From Shewanella subflava (GTDB lineage Bacteria; Pseudomonadota; Gammaproteobacteria; Enterobacterales; Shewanellaceae): 64,000 bases of DNA. A model generated the notes under the pieces. The model made no database searches. It saw only the letters and a list, made by a program, of their open reading frames with translations, and was not told where the DNA came from. Position numbers and translations under genes: made by a program. The stretch is from assembly GCF_025971955.1 (NCBI RefSeq), contig NZ_JAPDMX010000025.1, positions 39,388-103,387 on the forward strand, written 5' to 3'. How positions within the stretch are numbered: position 1 is the first letter of the stretch; every line of letters starts with the position of its first letter. Positions 18,053 to 28,600 of this stretch are shown in pieces.

Positions 18053-20500
18053 ATGAGCGCCATTAATCAATCTGCTTTTGTATTGCAGCTGACTGACAAG
18101 CAATTGTCACAACTGACAGCCGCATCGCTTAACATTGCACCTGCTTGGCCGCTTGACCAAATGATAGCTGTTAACCCTTTGTGGCAAATGCGCGATCAAC
18201 CTATTGAACAGGTCAGTGCACGTGTGTCCGCCCTTAACAACATTCATTATTTAATGCCACAACAATACTATGCTGAGCGATATGCTCAAGGTGAGATAAA
18301 CCCTGCTGCACTGCGTTTAGCGGCCAAGCAGCAGCAAAGTGCTTTGTCGGTTGTCGAATTAGTCGATTATTTGGATCAGCCTATCTCTGCGGCCCATTGG
18401 CATAATATTGCTGATTTACTCGATGCTCAGCGTGAACAGCATAAAATGACTTGGCGAGATGAAATTGTGCATCAGATTAGTCAGTTTTGTGCCGCTTATT
18501 ATCAAAATAAAAGTCATCAGTCAGCGAGTTCAATTGATATTAATCAACAGGTTAAAGCCTCTAGTCTTTACTCTCATTGGCTTGAGATAACTCGTTATGA
18601 CAAGGGATTGAGCATTTTGATGGATGAACCTGGGTTAAATCAATGGTTTGCCCAGCTACCCCAAGAGCCTGAATTATTATTGGCACAAGCCCTTGATGAA
18701 TTGCACATCACTGATGAGTTGGTTGAGCCCTATGCCCATGCGTTACTGCTTGATATTAATGGTTGGGCATCCTGGATTGCATATTTGCGTTGGCAAGGCG
18801 AGTTATATTCAACCCCAAATAATGACATGTTGCAGCTAATCGCCATCCGGATGGCCTGGGAGTTAGTGATTTGGCGCTATGTAAAAGCGCAGCAACATCA
18901 TCGTTTCACTGCATTAGCTGCGGCCTGGTTAACTGAGAAAAACCAGTTACCACATTTGATTAGGCAGCATGAACAAATTAATAAGCCCCTTTGGGTATGG
19001 GCGAAGGCCGCCGAACTCAGTTATCAAAACTGTCTAAATACTCAATTAGTCAGTGCTGATAAGCAAACTGTTACCACTGCAAAATTACAAGCGGCGTTTT
19101 GTATCGATGTGCGTTCAGAGGTGATAAGGCGCGCATTGGAGGCTCAAAGTAATGATATTCAAACCATAGGTTTTGCAGGTTTTTTTGGATTGCCAATTGA
19201 ATATCAGCCTAAGGGCAGAACCTTGGCAAGGCCACAATTACCAGGATTACTGAAACCCATAATCAGAGTATCTCAAATAGCAGATACTCCAGTGCAAACA
19301 ATAAATACTAAAGCCCGCTGGCAAGCCTGGACTCAATCCGCACCGGCAGCTTTTTCAATGGTGGAGTCGATGGGGTGGTTGTATGCCTTTAATTTGCTTA
19401 AAAAGTCCTTTTTTGCAAGTGGATGTGCTCATCCCATAAATCGATTAACCCATCAAACCCATTGGCATTTAGAAAAAGAGTCGCAGCCATTATCCGTGAG
19501 TGATAAAGCTCAGTTAGCACAGGGGATTTTATTGGCCATGGGCTTAACTGAATTTGCTACAACCGTGCTATTAGTGGGGCACGGTAGTCACACAACCAAC
19601 AATTTACATGCCGCGGGGTTAGATTGCGGCGCCTGTGGCGGCCAAACCGGCGAGGTCAATGTGCGCGTTTTAGCCCAGCTACTAAACGATGTTGAAGTGA
19701 GGGTTGAGCTAGAGCGGTTAGGAATTCAGCTTCCTACCACCACCCGTTTTGTGGCCGCACTGCATAATACCACAACCGATCGTATTGAGTGTTTTGCCTC
19801 TGAGTTAGAGAGTGAAGTGGTTTTATGGTTACAAGGTGCAACGGCTTTGGCGCAACGTGAACGGATAGTGAATATCGCACCGCAGATGCAAAAGCGTTCT
19901 GCCCAAGCATTAGATAAATTTTATCAAAAGCTAAGCCGTGATTGGTCGGAAGTTCGCCCTGAATGGGGGCTGGCCAACAATGCGGCGTTTATTGTTGCTC
20001 CACGCAGTTGGACGCGTAACATTGACCTAAAAGGTCGTTGCTTTTTGCATGATTATCAATGGCAAAACGATCAAAAATTTGCATTGCTGACATTAATCAT
20101 CACCGCACCTATGATTGTGACACATTGGATTAACATGCAATATAACGCTTCGGTTGCCGATAATCACAAATATGGCAGTGGCAATAAATTACTCCATAAT
20201 GCTGTTGCTGGTCATATTGGTGTATTTGAAGGAAATGGCGGCGATTTGCGCATAGGCTTGCCTATGCAGTCGGTGCATGATGGTAAAAAGTGGATGCATC
20301 AACCACAACGCTTGAGCGTATATGTTGCCGCGCCAAGGCAAGCTATCGAACAGATTGTCGCAAAACATGACAATGTGCGTTGGCTAGTGGATAACGAATG
20401 GTTGTATTTACTTCGCTGGGCTGATGATGCGGTTATTGAGCGTTATTATCAGGGGCGGTGGCAGGTTCAAGAGGTTAACACTCACGAATCTTTGTACTAG
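18053..20500 (+). CDS. dabA: Inorganic-carbon transporter subunit DabA (DUF2309)
   Basis: 815-residue protein with the beta-carbonic-anhydrase-like zinc site known from Halothiobacillus DabA (Cys351, Asp353, His524, Cys539). Here these are Cys350 and Asp352 in FCIDVRSEV, His510 in VGHGSH, and Cys525 in LDCGACGG, with the same 15-residue His-to-Cys spacing. DabA with DabB is an energy-coupled CO2/bicarbonate accumulating complex at the inner membrane. I choose the ATG at 18053, six bases after AGGGA; an upstream TTG at 18038 lacks support. In a heterotroph it likely supplies bicarbonate to carboxylases at low CO2. Confidence 0.9.
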   Translation: MSAINQSAFVLQLTDKQLSQLTAASLNIAPAWPLDQMIAVNPLWQMRDQPIEQVSARVSALNNIHYLMPQQYYAERYAQGEINPAALRLAAKQQQSALSVVELVDYLDQPISAAHWHNIADLLDAQREQHKMTWRDEIVHQISQFCAAYYQNKSHQSASSIDINQQVKASSLYSHWLEITRYDKGLSILMDEPGLNQWFAQLPQEPELLLAQALDELHITDELVEPYAHALLLDINGWASWIAYLRWQGELYSTPNNDMLQLIAIRMAWELVIWRYVKAQQHHRFTALAAAWLTEKNQLPHLIRQHEQINKPLWVWAKAAELSYQNCLNTQLVSADKQTVTTAKLQAAFCIDVRSEVIRRALEAQSNDIQTIGFAGFFGLPIEYQPKGRTLARPQLPGLLKPIIRVSQIADTPVQTINTKARWQAWTQSAPAAFSMVESMGWLYAFNLLKKSFFASGCAHPINRLTHQTHWHLEKESQPLSVSDKAQLAQGILLAMGLTEFATTVLLVGHGSHTTNNLHAAGLDCGACGGQTGEVNVRVLAQLLNDVEVRVELERLGIQLPTTTRFVAALHNTTTDRIECFASELESEVVLWLQGATALAQRERIVNIAPQMQKRSAQALDKFYQKLSRDWSEVRPEWGLANNAAFIVAPRSWTRNIDLKGRCFLHDYQWQNDQKFALLTLIITAPMIVTHWINMQYNASVADNHKYGSGNKLLHNAVAGHIGVFEGNGGDLRIGLPMQSVHDGKKWMHQPQRLSVYVAAPRQAIEQIVAKHDNVRWLVDNEWLYLLRWADDAVIERYYQGRWQVQEVNTHESLY

Positions 20501-21123
20501 GTTGCATCAGTTTGGTGAGTGAGTGTCCCTTGCTCACCTTTAATTCTATAAGGTGAAATAGTCGATTTATTTTTATAGTGACATGTTAAATTAATCGCGC
20601 CAGTAAAAAGTGATAAGTCATCTACATCCCTAACGGCATGCTGATTTAGGGCTAAAAGGCGGCCAAATTGACTCGATAATTCCAAAATATCTGTTTTCTG
20701 ATTTTCACTTCAATGCCAGATTATCAAATAACGCCACTTAAATTGCGCGCAAAAATGAACCGTAATAAGTGATTAAGTTTCAGTTTTGTTATAAATTAAC
20801 CATCATTTTTAGATGCCGCTCTGTTTACCTCAATGAATATCAAAGGGGTTATTAGCGCCCATATTGCGGGCGTTTTAAGCGAATTTACTCAAGATTTATT
20901 TATCAATTACTGCGATGATAAATCTTTTGCAGGGTAAAACATCGCGCCAGAGTGCTTAATGGATTCACCACATATTGAATGAGCCATTTAAGTCAAAAAA
21001 TATCGAGTTGAATTAATTTCACCAGCATGGATGGGCAATGCAGAGCTTTTTGCCGTTTGAATTTATGCTAATATGCCAGAGTCTTTGATTAACGTTCATT
21101 ATTGTTTTTTTATTGGGATAGTT
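20501..21123. other. Intergenic stretch between dabA and nagB
   Basis: 623 bases with no convincing gene. A hairpin at 20514-20538 (GGTGAG with CTCACC) followed by TTT may terminate dabA. A second hairpin lies at 20856-20872. The last 150 bases before nagB are AT-rich and should contain its promoter. I see no NagC-like site I would stand behind. Confidence 0.4.
20856..20876 (+). terminator. Hairpin with T run upstream of nagB
   Basis: CGCCC pairs with GGGCG around a seven-base loop, followed by TTTT. No gene on this strand ends nearby except dabA, 355 bases upstream, so it may be a distal terminator or part of a leader. Confidence 0.4.
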
Positions 21124-21924
21124 ATGCAAATTATTATTTTAGAAAATGCTCAGCAAGTTGCGAGCAATGCAGCGCAATGGGTTGCAGAAGTCATCAAACA
21201 AAAAACAAATCCGGTTCTAGGTCTTGCAACGGGTAGCACGCCGATTAGTTTATACAAATTGCTTGTTGAACAGCATCAACAAGCGCAATTAAGCTTCGAA
21301 AATGTGACTACATTTAATCTGGATGAATATCATAATATTGAAGCGGAAAATGCCCAAAGCTACCGTAGCTTTATGAAAGAAAATTTGTTTGATCATGTCA
21401 ATATTGATCAAGAAAAGACATTTTTACCAACTTGTCGCAGCGATCAAAATCCTCGTGTTCAAGGTCTTGCATACGAAGAGCAAATTAAAAATGCTGGTGG
21501 CATAGATTTACAAATTTTAGGTATTGGTGCCAATGGGCACATCGGCTTTAACGAACCGACATCAAGCCTTGCGTCGCGTACACGCATTAAAACCTTAACC
21601 AAGCAAACGTTACAGGATAACAGCCGCTTATTTAAAAAAGATGAATACCAACCGACTATGGCAATGACCATGGGGATCGCAACGATTCTTGATGCGCGAT
21701 ATGTGTTGCTTATGGCAACGGGTAAAAATAAAGCTGCAGCGGTTAAGCAAATGATCACAGGTCCAGTTACGGCCATGTGTCCAGCGTCTGCCTTACAAAT
21801 GCATGAAAATGCAATTATTCTTATCGATAAAGACGCTGCGAGCGAATTAACCGAGCAAGAATACTTCCAATGGGCAAACCAAGAGCACCAAAAAATTAAT
21901 CAAACCTTTGGATTATTCATTTAA
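21124..21924 (+). CDS. nagB: Glucosamine-6-phosphate deaminase NagB (hexameric type)
   Basis: 266 residues, the same length as E. coli NagB. It converts glucosamine-6-phosphate to fructose-6-phosphate and ammonia. Conserved blocks are GLATGSTP (phosphate loop), FNLDEY with the catalytic Asp, GIGANGHIGFNEP with the catalytic His, and SLASRTRIKTLT. The ATG at 21124 gives the canonical N-terminus; an upstream reading from 21073 adds 17 unrelated residues. It stands alone, without nagA, a transporter or nagR, and is followed by a strong terminator. Many Shewanella use the unrelated NagB-II, so a lone classical NagB is noteworthy. Confidence 0.93.
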   Translation: MQIIILENAQQVASNAAQWVAEVIKQKTNPVLGLATGSTPISLYKLLVEQHQQAQLSFENVTTFNLDEYHNIEAENAQSYRSFMKENLFDHVNIDQEKTFLPTCRSDQNPRVQGLAYEEQIKNAGGIDLQILGIGANGHIGFNEPTSSLASRTRIKTLTKQTLQDNSRLFKKDEYQPTMAMTMGIATILDARYVLLMATGKNKAAAVKQMITGPVTAMCPASALQMHENAIILIDKDAASELTEQEYFQWANQEHQKINQTFGLFI

Positions 21925-21972
21925 TCGGTTTGACTGAATGTCAGGGTTAACCTGGCAAATCGCTTTCTAAAA

Positions 21973-22001
21973 AGTCATGTTGAATAACATGGCTTTTTTT
22001 T
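21973..22001 (+). terminator. Rho-independent terminator of nagB
   Basis: AGTCATGTT pairs with AACATGGCT (one G-U) around four bases, followed by eight T. A strong intrinsic terminator 48 bases after the nagB stop. Confidence 0.9.
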
Positions 22002-22308
22002 GGGGAAAATTTAATCGCTTTTATGCGTATTGCATCGTCTGCTTGGTAATTTTCGTTGCGGGCTTTCGGGCTTGATGGTTTAGACATTTAAGCATTGTTA
22101 TTGAGCTTGCACCCTGAGTTATGAGTTCATCGCTACTTCAGAGGGGCTGATTGGCGTTACGATATCACGCATTCAATCGCAACAGATTAATAGTGTTTAA
22201 CCCAACGCTTTGAACATGGGGTAGGAAATGAGGATTTTTGCCTTTGGCTTTCCCTCATCCTCGCTTACCTGATATTCTTAGCACACAATGGGTTTTTAGG
22301 CAGTGAAC

Positions 22309-22659
22309 ATGGAAAAATCAGCATTTCTTGATGCGATGAACATTACTCGTTGGCGCAGTGCCGATAAACCGGGTAAACCTTTTTTAGTATTGCATGATAT
22401 TGATGCTGATTTGTCTGCGCAGTCGTTTATTGAACAGGTGCTTGGCCTGATCAATGTCACGCTTGAGCAATGTGATTTTGACTGTGAAATGCATAAAGGC
22501 CCACAGGTTGTTTGGGATATGCGTAAAACCAAACGTCGTCCACGGGTCGCTTGGCTTGTGAGTGCACCGCTTGATGATGTGATGCAAAATGGCGATGAAA
22601 AACGTCAACTTTGGCAGCAAATATGTCAGGTGGTAAATAAACAGCAAAATGACGGTTAA
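22309..22659 (+). CDS. holD: Probable DNA polymerase III psi subunit (HolD-like)
   Basis: 116-residue protein. Two end segments resemble E. coli HolD: the N-terminal helix followed by NITRW (compare GITQW, in the region that binds the chi subunit) and the C-terminal LWQQIC, identical to the HolD stretch. The middle is divergent, as is usual for psi. Psi links the clamp loader to chi and SSB. In E. coli holD overlaps rimI; here rimI is 11 kb downstream on the same strand with the tor cluster between, which indirectly supports the call. I start at the ATG at 22309; a GTG lies two codons earlier. A remembered-alignment call, so moderate confidence. Confidence 0.5.
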   Translation: MEKSAFLDAMNITRWRSADKPGKPFLVLHDIDADLSAQSFIEQVLGLINVTLEQCDFDCEMHKGPQVVWDMRKTKRRPRVAWLVSAPLDDVMQNGDEKRQLWQQICQVVNKQQNDG

Positions 22660-22698
22660 GTGGCAGGCACTTATATTACGACATACTCGTTAACCTTG

Positions 22699-22775
22699 GT
22701 GTTCATATTCTTTCATATTTATTTCTTGTCAGTTCATATCCATCCTAATAGCCATTCATAAGTTTTCCCTATAGT
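22699..22775 (+). promoter_or_regulatory. TorR-dependent promoter of torF: four tor boxes
   Basis: Four decamers resembling the E. coli tor box (CTGTTCATAT): GTGTTCATAT at 22699, TCTTTCATAT at 22709, CAGTTCATAT at 22730 and CCATTCATAA at 22752. Spacings are 10, 21 and 22 bp, so all lie on one helix face. Eight bases after box 4 comes TATAGT (22770-22775), a plausible -10, and no -35 is evident, fitting activation by TorR. The same layout occurs upstream of torE. Confidence 0.8.
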
Positions 22776-22815
22776 CATCCTATCAATAATAAGTAGTAAA
22801 CATAGGGTGATAATT

Positions 22816-23565
22816 ATGAACAAAATACATCAACTGACTCAATCGGTTTTAGTTGGCAGCTTACTATTATCAGCTGTGCCATTTGCATTTGCCGCAGATG
22901 ATGCCGAGGTGTTTGGCGGTAAAATTAGCGGTAACATGACTTTCGCGTCTGATTATGTGTTCCGTGGTGAATCTGAAACCATGGACGGCGATGTTCCCGT
23001 GGTGCAAGGCACATTAGGTTGGGCTAATGATGATGGTTGGTACACGGGCGTTTTTGCTTCAAATATTAAGTTTGCCGATCCTAATTTGGAAATTGTGACC
23101 GCGCCATACATTGGTAAGGCTGGCGAGTTTGGTGAGAGTGGTATTACCTATGACGTGATGGTGTTTTCTTACCTTTACCCAGGGGCGTCGTACTCAAATT
23201 ATACCGAATTATGGATTAAAGTCGGCAAGCAGTTTGGTCGTGCCAATGTGCAACTAGAAGTGACGCCAACGGTGGATGACTGGTTTGGTGTTGATGGTTG
23301 GCAAGGGGTGAATTACGCGATACACCCAAGCTATCAATTTGACAGTGGCTGGAAAGTATCTGGCAGCGTGGGTTATCAGGATTTAGATGGCGAGGGAGCA
23401 GAAGGTTGGGGGCATTGGAACCTAGGTGTCAGTAAAGCCTATGCAGGGATTAATTTCGATGTGCGCTACCATGGCAGTAACGTTGAGGCTGATCATAAAG
23501 TGTATGGCACCCAAACCGACATTTTTGATGATCGCTTGGTGTTAGGCATTAGCAAAAGCTTCTAA
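22816..23565 (+). CDS. torF: TorF-family putative outer-membrane porin
   Basis: 249-residue protein with a signal peptide (cut near AFA/AD, about residue 27). The body has alternating beta-strand composition rich in Gly, Tyr and Trp and ends in Phe (GISKSF), typical of outer-membrane barrels. It matches the TorF putative porin family, proposed to help TMAO or trimethylamine cross the outer membrane. I use the ATG at 22816 because GGGTGA lies six bases before it. TorR boxes upstream put it in the TMAO regulon. The exact transport role is not established. Confidence 0.83.
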   Translation: MNKIHQLTQSVLVGSLLLSAVPFAFAADDAEVFGGKISGNMTFASDYVFRGESETMDGDVPVVQGTLGWANDDGWYTGVFASNIKFADPNLEIVTAPYIGKAGEFGESGITYDVMVFSYLYPGASYSNYTELWIKVGKQFGRANVQLEVTPTVDDWFGVDGWQGVNYAIHPSYQFDSGWKVSGSVGYQDLDGEGAEGWGHWNLGVSKAYAGINFDVRYHGSNVEADHKVYGTQTDIFDDRLVLGISKSF

Positions 23566-23680
23566 ATCTAAATGGGTTTTATCTTAGGATCTGCTAGGCG
23601 CTGTAGTGTGTGCTGAACAGGTCCTTTTTTATCGTCATTTTATGGTTTTCCCCGCATTAGTTGATTATCGCTATATCCAT

Positions 23681-23700
23681 ATATGAAAAATTATGAATAA
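23681..23700 (-). promoter_or_regulatory. Pair of tor-box-like decamers before torR
   Basis: Two adjacent decamers, reading TTATTCATAA and TTTTTCATAT on the minus strand, both keep the TTCAT core in the tor-box position. They end 36 bases before the torR ATG. E. coli TorR represses its own gene through such boxes, so autoregulation is the likely meaning. Confidence 0.55.
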
Positions 23701-23736
23701 TAACGGGTATCAATTTCACCCAATCTGGAAAATGAA

Positions 23737-24462
23737 ATGGCACAAACTGGGTTAGCAAGTACTGTACTCGTTGTTGATGATGAAGCCGTGATCCGTGCAC
23801 GCTTAAAAGGATACTTTGAGCGTGAGGGTTACCGTGTACTTGAGGCCGCAGATGGCGAGCAAATGTGGCAACAGTTTGCTAAACAACACATAGATTTAGT
23901 GATGTTAGACGTGAATTTGCCCGGGGTTGATGGGTTAAGCTTAGCTCGGGATTTACGTAGCCGCTCTGATGTCGGCATTATTTTGGTCACTGGCAGAGAT
24001 GAAACCATAGATAAAATTGTTGGTCTTGAAATGGGGGCCGATGATTATGTGACTAAACCCTTTGAACTCAGAGAGTTGCTCGTTAGGGTGAAAAACTTAC
24101 TGTGGCGGATTTCGTTAGTGAAAAAAGCCCAGCAGGAAGTGGTTGAGCAATTTGAAAAATGTGACGATTTAATTGTGTTCGACCAGTACGTTTTAGCATT
24201 AAATAGCCGCAAATTAACACGCGGCGATGAAGTAATTAAACTCACCAAAGCAGAATTTGAACTACTGACGGCTTTTGCTTTACACCCACAACAAGTTTTA
24301 TCTCGCGAACGTTTAATGCAGCAAACTAGTCATCGCAATGAAGGGGTTAATGATAGAACCATAGACGTGATTATTCGTCGTTTACGCAATAAGCTGCAAG
24401 CCGATTTATTTGTTACTGTCCACGGTGAAGGATATTTATTTGCCACTAAGGTTGAAGACTAG
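23737..24462 (+). CDS. torR: TMAO response regulator TorR
   Basis: 241-residue OmpR/PhoB-class response regulator. The receiver domain (8-122) has the acidic pair DD at 14-15, the phosphorylation site Asp58 in VMLDVNLPG, and the Lys in DYVTKPFEL. The winged-helix output domain (about 145-238) ends with NDRTIDVIIRRLRNKLQ and VHGEGYLFA. It is phosphorylated by TorS and activates torECAD and torF. Its stop overlaps the stop of convergent torT by 17 bases. Confidence 0.92.
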   Translation: MAQTGLASTVLVVDDEAVIRARLKGYFEREGYRVLEAADGEQMWQQFAKQHIDLVMLDVNLPGVDGLSLARDLRSRSDVGIILVTGRDETIDKIVGLEMGADDYVTKPFELRELLVRVKNLLWRISLVKKAQQEVVEQFEKCDDLIVFDQYVLALNSRKLTRGDEVIKLTKAEFELLTAFALHPQQVLSRERLMQQTSHRNEGVNDRTIDVIIRRLRNKLQADLFVTVHGEGYLFATKVED

Positions 24463-25522
24463 GCGAAACTACGCGATAGACGGGATAGAAGTCAGCAGGC
24501 GCTAAACTATTTTCAAGCGCTTTAAAGGATATTTGACCTTGAAATCGCTGTTGTATTTGTGGACCTATGTCACCAAAGGGGCCGGCGCCTTCAAGCTCTT
24601 TGACAACAACATCAACGGCTAACTTACCTTGTAATACGACTTGATCATCTGTGCTAAAAGCCACTTTGTTTCGATATAATCCCCGTAACGTAGCCGGAGA
24701 TAAATAGCTACTGACGAGCTTGACCTGTTTGGTGAGTTGTTTATGTTGCAAAGCGCCTATCGCAGCCTCAATCGCCACCGCACTTCCTAAAATATAGTCA
24801 GGAACATGATCATTGAGCAAGTGATGCAATTGGTCTCGGTAAAGATTACGATTATTATCCGTGTGGCGAATAGATGACACGGCTATCGAACTGTTTGCTA
24901 TGGCATCAAGAATACCCAGTTCAACCCAACTGCTACCGCCCACACCTTCAGGGCCGGTTAATAGCGCCACTTTGACTGGTTTATCTGCCGAAGCCTTTGG
25001 TTGCGATTGGTGAATATAATTGCCAGCAATCCAGCCCATTTGATACCAATTGACACCAACGCGGGTAGTAATGATAGGGCTATTGAGCTGATTAACCAGT
25101 GCGATAATCGGTTTATTGATAGTACCTTTATAATGTTTGAGTAAATCAGGGCTAACAGTGCCCAGCAAAATTGCATCAAAAGGTGCTGTTAAACAGTGTT
25201 CTAGTTGTTTTCGTTGTTGGTCTTTGCGGTAATAACTGCCTGCCTCAAATAACTCTAGGTTTATCCCTAATTTTTTGGCATGTGATACCAATCCATAATT
25301 GATCCCTATCCAATAAGCATCTTTAAGGTGGGGAACTAAAGCACAAATGCGCCAGTTTTTTTGAACAGCGGTTAAGGCGTTATAGTGAATTTTTTCAGTG
25401 GTTTGAATTTTATGATTAAACGGTGTTCGTTGCTCTAATGACCAATGGGTGTCATTTTGGGCTTTAACTGGCGATGAAATTGTCCCTAAACAACAAATGA
25501 GTATATAAATGAGTTGTCGCAT
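24446..25522 (-). CDS. torT: Periplasmic TMAO-binding protein TorT
   Basis: 358-residue type-1 periplasmic binding protein. A signal peptide covers residues 1-21 (PVKA/QN). The fold starts WRICALVPHLKDAYWIGINYGLVSHAKKLG and includes VALLTGPEGVGGSSWVELGI and STDDQVVLQGKLAVDVVVKEL, features of the RbsB/TorT group. TorT binds TMAO in the periplasm and triggers the sensor TorS. It is divergent from torS (86 bases) and convergent with torR. Confidence 0.9.
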   Translation of the reverse strand: MRQLIYILICCLGTISSPVKAQNDTHWSLEQRTPFNHKIQTTEKIHYNALTAVQKNWRICALVPHLKDAYWIGINYGLVSHAKKLGINLELFEAGSYYRKDQQRKQLEHCLTAPFDAILLGTVSPDLLKHYKGTINKPIIALVNQLNSPIITTRVGVNWYQMGWIAGNYIHQSQPKASADKPVKVALLTGPEGVGGSSWVELGILDAIANSSIAVSSIRHTDNNRNLYRDQLHHLLNDHVPDYILGSAVAIEAAIGALQHKQLTKQVKLVSSYLSPATLRGLYRNKVAFSTDDQVVLQGKLAVDVVVKELEGAGPFGDIGPQIQQRFQGQISFKALENSLAPADFYPVYRVVSPSLQP

Positions 25523-25608
25523 CTTATTGTCTCTATTAGGGTGTCTAAGCCGTTAAGTCAAACACGGTGATTTTTGTCGAGTAGATTGTAACAGTTTAAG
25601 GAATGAAT

Positions 25609-28600
25609 GTGAGTGCTTTATCACTATCAGGTAAGAGCTTAGTTGGTCGCCTCATGTTGGCATTTAGCCTGTTAGGACTGCTATTACTGTTATTAGTGAG
25701 CTTAGGCAGTTTATCCTTGTATTGGGTAAAGTTAGCCGATCAGTATTTATACGAAGAAGCCTTACCAGCCTCGGAAGCTGCCAGGCAACTTATGCAGTCG
25801 TCTAATGCATTACTTGACAATGCTCAAGGGCTTGAGCGAGTTGAAGAAGAAGCCCAGCGAGCGTTTTTAGGGCGCAAACTCTCCTTAGAAAGCACTAATT
25901 TATTAGCGGCTATTGAACGGCTTAATGGGTTAAATTTGCAAGATAATCATAGCCGTAAAGATAATAATTTGGCCTTACTCGCGGCTGACATTATTCATGA
26001 CCTATCTGTTTTAGGGCGTCAAGTCGGTGCACGTTTAGCATTAACCGCACTATTAGATGATCAAGGCCGTGACCTTGCCGAAGCGGCCAGTCGGAGCAGC
26101 GTATTACTTGAAGCCGAGCTCGCGGTAGTCGACTCGGCTATTTTAGCCAAATTAAGCTTAGCTTACCCGCAAGTGGCAGGTGAAGCGCAAAGTGCCCACT
26201 TGCTCGACACTATCATAGAACAAGATTTAGATATCAGAGAGCGCTTAAATAGGGCGTTAGCCCTGATCCACCATATTGCATTAGTGGGCCAACTCTTGCA
26301 GTCACCTGAGCAACAACTTGGATTGAATAAAGTTTTAGACAGCATGACGCGGGTGCTGTATCAGTCTGAGTTTCGCCCTCAAACCCGTGGTCAAAATCTG
26401 TCGGGTGAATCTCCCCATTCCGCCCCAGGATTTGATGTTTCAAATAATGCGATAGATAAGCAAATTGATTTGATGCCGCTTGAATTACTTAAGGGACTGA
26501 TCCGCGATCCGGTAAGGGCGACAGAGCTTCAGCAAGAATTAATTGCGTTAAGGGAAGTGAATATTGGTTTAGGTTTACAACAACAATATGCCGTGGTTCT
26601 TGCAAAGCAAAATGCTCAGCTAATGCAGCTAACCGACAAATTAAGCCAATTGAATAAGTCGGTCGATGGGGCGCTGAAAGCCCAGCAAACCCAAGCTGAT
26701 AATGCTCGGCGAGATTTTTTGCAACAGTTGTTTTGGGCAAAGTCCGGCCTGTGGGCAACGGGTGTATTGATGTTTATCATCATGATGCTGGTGGTATATC
26801 GGGTGATTTACAAGGGGATTGCCCTGCGATTGAATGAAGCGACCGTGGCCTTATCACAATTAAGCTTAGGGAATACTGAGGTTGTGCTTGATCCCCATGG
26901 TGATGACGAACTCACCGCAATGGCTTCTGCTATCGAAGCATTCAAGCAAAAAACCACCCAAAATCAAGTGCTGCAAGCCGAGTTGCAAACTACCGCTTCA
27001 GAATTGATCGTGCATAAAGCCTCATTAGAAAATACCGTTCAGGCACGTACCATTGAGTTAGCCGAAACCAATCGCCAGCTGGATGCTGAAGCAAAAGGAC
27101 ATTCGGCCGCAAGGGAAATGGCTGAACAGGCCAGTAATGCTAAATCATTGTTTTTAGCCACCATGAGCCATGAAATTCGCACCCCATTAAATGGGTTGTT
27201 AGGCACGTTAACCTTATTAAGTCATTCACCTTTACCGCCAGCCCAAAAGCAAATGCTGGCCTTGTCGCAATATAGCGGCACATTACTGCAAACCGTGTTA
27301 AACGATATTTTAGATTTTTCGCGTTTAGAACAAGGCAAGTTAACGAATGAGCCGCGACCTGTCGCCATCAATGATCTGTTAGATGAAGTGATGGCCGTGA
27401 TGATGTCAGGCGCGGGCTTGGCCGGATTATCTTTAAAGTTAACCCGTCAAAACTTGCCGCACTGGATCCATGTCGATGGCCCTAAACTGCGTCAGGTGCT
27501 GTTTAATTTATTGGGCAATGCCATTAAGTTTACTGTAAAGGGGGGCGTTGAATTACAGGTTGCCGTGGTAGAAAAACAGCTCACTTTCGCCGTAATTGAT
27601 ACTGGTGTTGGTATAAGTGAATCGGCAATGGAGCAATTATTCATTGCTTACAGTGCTCAGCCTAATCAAGGGCGCACCCGTGGTACGGGGTTGGGGCTGG
27701 CAATATGTAAAGAATTGGTCGCCTTGATGAACGATTTTGACAACAACAGCCAAAACAAACTCGACAATACCGGCCAATCTATTCGCGTGGACAGCCAAGT
27801 GGGTATGGGCTCAACATTTAGCTTTAGCTTACCACTGATTATTTGTAATCAAGCCGATGAATTACACCGTATCGAGTTGCCCAAAGTGGCACCTAAAAAT
27901 CTGCTGGTAATTGAAGATAACAAAGTCAACGCCATGGTTGCTCAGGGTTTTTTAGCGCACCTTGGGCATCAATCGATATTGGTTGAAAGCTGTGCGCAGG
28001 CAAGAGCGGTTTATCGCCAGGATAACGCTGCACAGTTTGATGCGATTATGCTGGATATTCAATTGGGCGATGGTTCGGGCATTGAGTTGTTAGCTGAGTT
28101 AATCCAGATTGCACAATCGGCACGGGTTGTGACGAATATTGCTGCGTTTACCGCACAAGTGCAGGATGATGATTTGCAAATCTATAAAGCCGCAGGGTTT
28201 GATTCGGTACTTGAAAAACCACTGAATATGCAGGCTTTAGCGGCATGGATTGGCGTGGCTAGTGAAGCGTTTAAAACCGAGACCCACAGTGTGGAAGTGG
28301 GATTTACGAGTACCGCCACAACGCCTGAACATAATGAGAAAAACCGCAATAGTAGCGCAGTAGATGCAGGCAGCTTTGTTAAAGATAGCCTTCTTAAAGA
28401 CAGTTTGGTTGAAGAGAGCCCAATTGCAGGTAAGCCAATTAACGCAGAAACGAATGACTCCCCGATAGACAAAGCACAGACAAGTTTGCTTAATGAACAA
28501 CAAATTGCTGAGGATTTAGCCTACCTAGGGGCTGATGCGTTAAACGAAATGCTCAGCTTGTTTAAAGCAAGCAGCAGCGCTCAATTAGCGGCATTAGTGC

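Noticed and set aside
20497..20685. 62-codon minus-strand open frame after dabA
   Set aside because: Overlaps the dabA stop and the likely dabA terminator, and shows no domain or start signal.
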